A stretch of DNA of 64,000 nt from Streptomyces sp. GSL17-111. GTDB lineage: Bacteria; Actinomycetota; Actinomycetes; Streptomycetales; Streptomycetaceae. The stretch's first letter is position 1, and the number at the start of each line of letters is the position of its first letter. Below, one piece after another: positions 62,865-64,000 of this stretch. Both the position numbers and the translations under genes were made by a program. The notes under the pieces were generated by a model, which was not told the DNA's origin, did not search any database, and worked only from the letters and a program-made list of their open reading frames with translations. The stretch is taken from NCBI RefSeq assembly GCF_037911585.1, contig NZ_JBAJNS010000001.1:3280001-3344000 (forward strand). The letters are read 5' to 3'.

Positions 62865-64000
62865 GGGGTCTCCGGATCCAGAGGACGGCGTACGGCGGAC
62901 AGGTGGTGCGCGCACCGGTGACCGACGTCGAGCAGCTGCTGGTCATGGTGGCGCGGGGCGTCGAGCAGCAGCCCGACGGGGAGGCCGCTGGAGGTGTACC
63001 CGGCGGGCACCGTCAGCGAGGGCCACCCCCAGACGGCGGCCGGCGCGGTGTTGCGGATGTAGGTGGTGAAGGTCGGACGTTCGCGCCCTCCTGACGTCAT
63101 CCACTCACCGGTTCCGATGGGCGGTGCGGGTGTGGTCGTGGTGGGGGACAGGAACGCGGCGGCTCCGCTGTGCCGAAGGGCCCGCAGGGCGGCACCGGCC
63201 GTTGCGTATCCCACGAGCCGGGCCGCGCGGTACGAGCCGGGGTCGATGGCGGGGCCGTCGAGGAGGGGCTCCAGGACGCCGCGTACGTCGGGTGAGGCGA
63301 TCGCTTGGAGCACCGCGTCGAACGTCAGCGAAGAACCGTGCTGACGCAGGTACGCGGTCACGGCCGTTCGCGTCTCCGCCAACGGCACCGTGGTGGCGGC
63401 TTCCAGCAGCGCGGCCGAGTCGTACAGCGGCTGTGAGAGCTCCAGCAGGGACCACCCCACAGCACGCAGGGTGTCGCACGCCTCCTCCGCCACGCGGGCC
63501 ACCTCCGGATCGAGTCCGGCCCAGGACGTCGCACGGGGCAGCGCGAGGACGGGAGGTAGGGAAGGCGGCGGGGGCGGGGGAGATGGCCGTTCACCGCTGA
63601 GTACCGCGTCGAGCAGGCGCACGTCGTCGACGCTGCGCGCCAGGACACCGACCGTGTCACGCGTGGGTGAGATGCGGACGACCCCCTCGCTCGGGTAGCG
63701 GCCCGTGCTGGGGCGGAAGCCGACGACACCGCAGAGCGCGGCCGGGATGCGGACGGATCCGCCGGTGTCCGTGCCCAGCCCGGCCGGTGCGATCGCGGCG
63801 GCCACGGCCGCCGCCGTGCCGGAGCTACTGCCGCCCGCGAGTCTGCTGAGGTCCACCGGGTTGCGGGCGGTGAGGTGCTCGGCGTGCGCACCGGTCACCC
63901 CGTAGGCCAGTTCGTGCAGCGTCGTCTTCCCCATCAGCTCCGCGCCCGCCTCCGCGCAGCGTCGCCAGGCGGCGGAGTGTCGCAGTGGAGTGTGGTGGCG
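62861..64000 (-). CDS. Amidase-signature enzyme, 5' end outside the window
   Basis: At least 379 residues, running off the right edge; the ATG at 63932-63934 is internal. VGK-like MGKTTLHELAYGVTG carries the catalytic Lys. LAGGSSSGTAAAVAAAI and GLGTDTGGSVRIPAALCG carry the cis-Ser and nucleophilic Ser of the Ser-Ser-Lys triad. The family normally has about 450-500 residues, so roughly 80-100 are missing. It hydrolyses carboxamides; the substrate is unknown. It leads the operon with the N-acetyltransferase and aminotransferase. Confidence 0.88.
   Translation of the reverse strand, partial: RHHTPLRHSAAWRRCAEAGAELMGKTTLHELAYGVTGAHAEHLTARNPVDLSRLAGGSSSGTAAAVAAAIAPAGLGTDTGGSVRIPAALCGVVGFRPSTGRYPSEGVVRISPTRDTVGVLARSVDDVRLLDAVLSGERPSPPPPPPSLPPVLALPRATSWAGLDPEVARVAEEACDTLRAVGWSLLELSQPLYDSAALLEAATTVPLAETRTAVTAYLRQHGSSLTFDAVLQAIASPDVRGVLEPLLDGPAIDPGSYRAARLVGYATAGAALRALRHSGAAAFLSPTTTTPAPPIGTGEWMTSGGRERPTFTTYIRNTAPAAVWGWPSLTVPAGYTSSGLPVGLLLDAPRHHDQQLLDVGHRCAHHLSAVRRPLDPETP

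Noticed and set aside
1..64000. CRISPR arrays or cas genes
   Set aside because: No regularly spaced repeats and no Cas motifs were seen. The only tandem repeat is the 19-bp pair at 5722-5759.

Overview
The window is a Streptomyces chromosome segment. It is very GC-rich, and its 1.6-27.1 kb part carries a gene order I recall from the Streptomyces core genome: septum-site/Tad pilus genes, helicase, bldG with an anti-sigma factor, H+-pyrophosphatase, topA, an MFS-thymidylate kinase fusion, holB and an S33-type exported peptidase. These genes are long, intact and tightly packed. A Tad-type operon (ssd-tadA-tadB-tadC-pilin-TadE-TadG) fills 1.6-6.7 kb. The developmental regulator bldG and its partner lie at 9.3-10.2 kb.

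A tRNA-Thr(CGT) gene at 27.17 kb is followed directly by a broken tyrosine integrase. A degenerate copy of the 3' half of the same tRNA lies at 57.25 kb. The 30 kb between them read as an integrated genomic island. Its left third (27.3-34.8 kb) is decaying. It holds a frameshifted integrase, an IS5-type element with a frameshifted transposase, remnants of an amino-acid permease, a repeat protein and a GNAT acetyltransferase, a T-box-controlled archaeal-type aspartyl-tRNA synthetase paralogue with two frameshifts, and a JmjC-like dioxygenase with one. Two radical SAM genes (34.2-36.2 kb) and a 51-residue ORF upstream of them may be the core of a small RiPP pathway.

The middle of the island (36.6-54.0 kb) is different. 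Eight long or diagnostic genes have intact frames: a C5-cytosine methyltransferase fused to an EndoIII-like Fe-S domain, a Vsr endonuclease, an AIPR protein, a PD-(D/E)XK protein, a Z1 helicase-like ATPase, a MORC/GHKL ATPase, and the DISARM-type pair DrmB (DUF1998) and DrmA (helicase). A probable extra E-x-K nuclease lies between the two modules. No DrmC-like phospholipase D is present. I read this as a composite modification/restriction system combining a Dcm-Vsr-MORC-Z1 module with DrmAB, and it is the most interesting content of the window. An IS1182-type element (54.3-56.1 kb) separates it from an HNH endonuclease gene with an N-terminal domain that may read modified DNA.

To the right of the island the chromosome carries an unknown 416-aa protein, a vapBC pair fused by a frameshift, a TOPRIM protein, an initiator tRNA-fMet with a strong terminator, and a three-gene operon (amidase, arylamine N-acetyltransferase, PLP aminotransferase) that runs off the right edge. 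Start codons were chosen from ribosome-binding sites, overlaps and where family similarity begins. Family names come from visible motifs and memory, not from searches.
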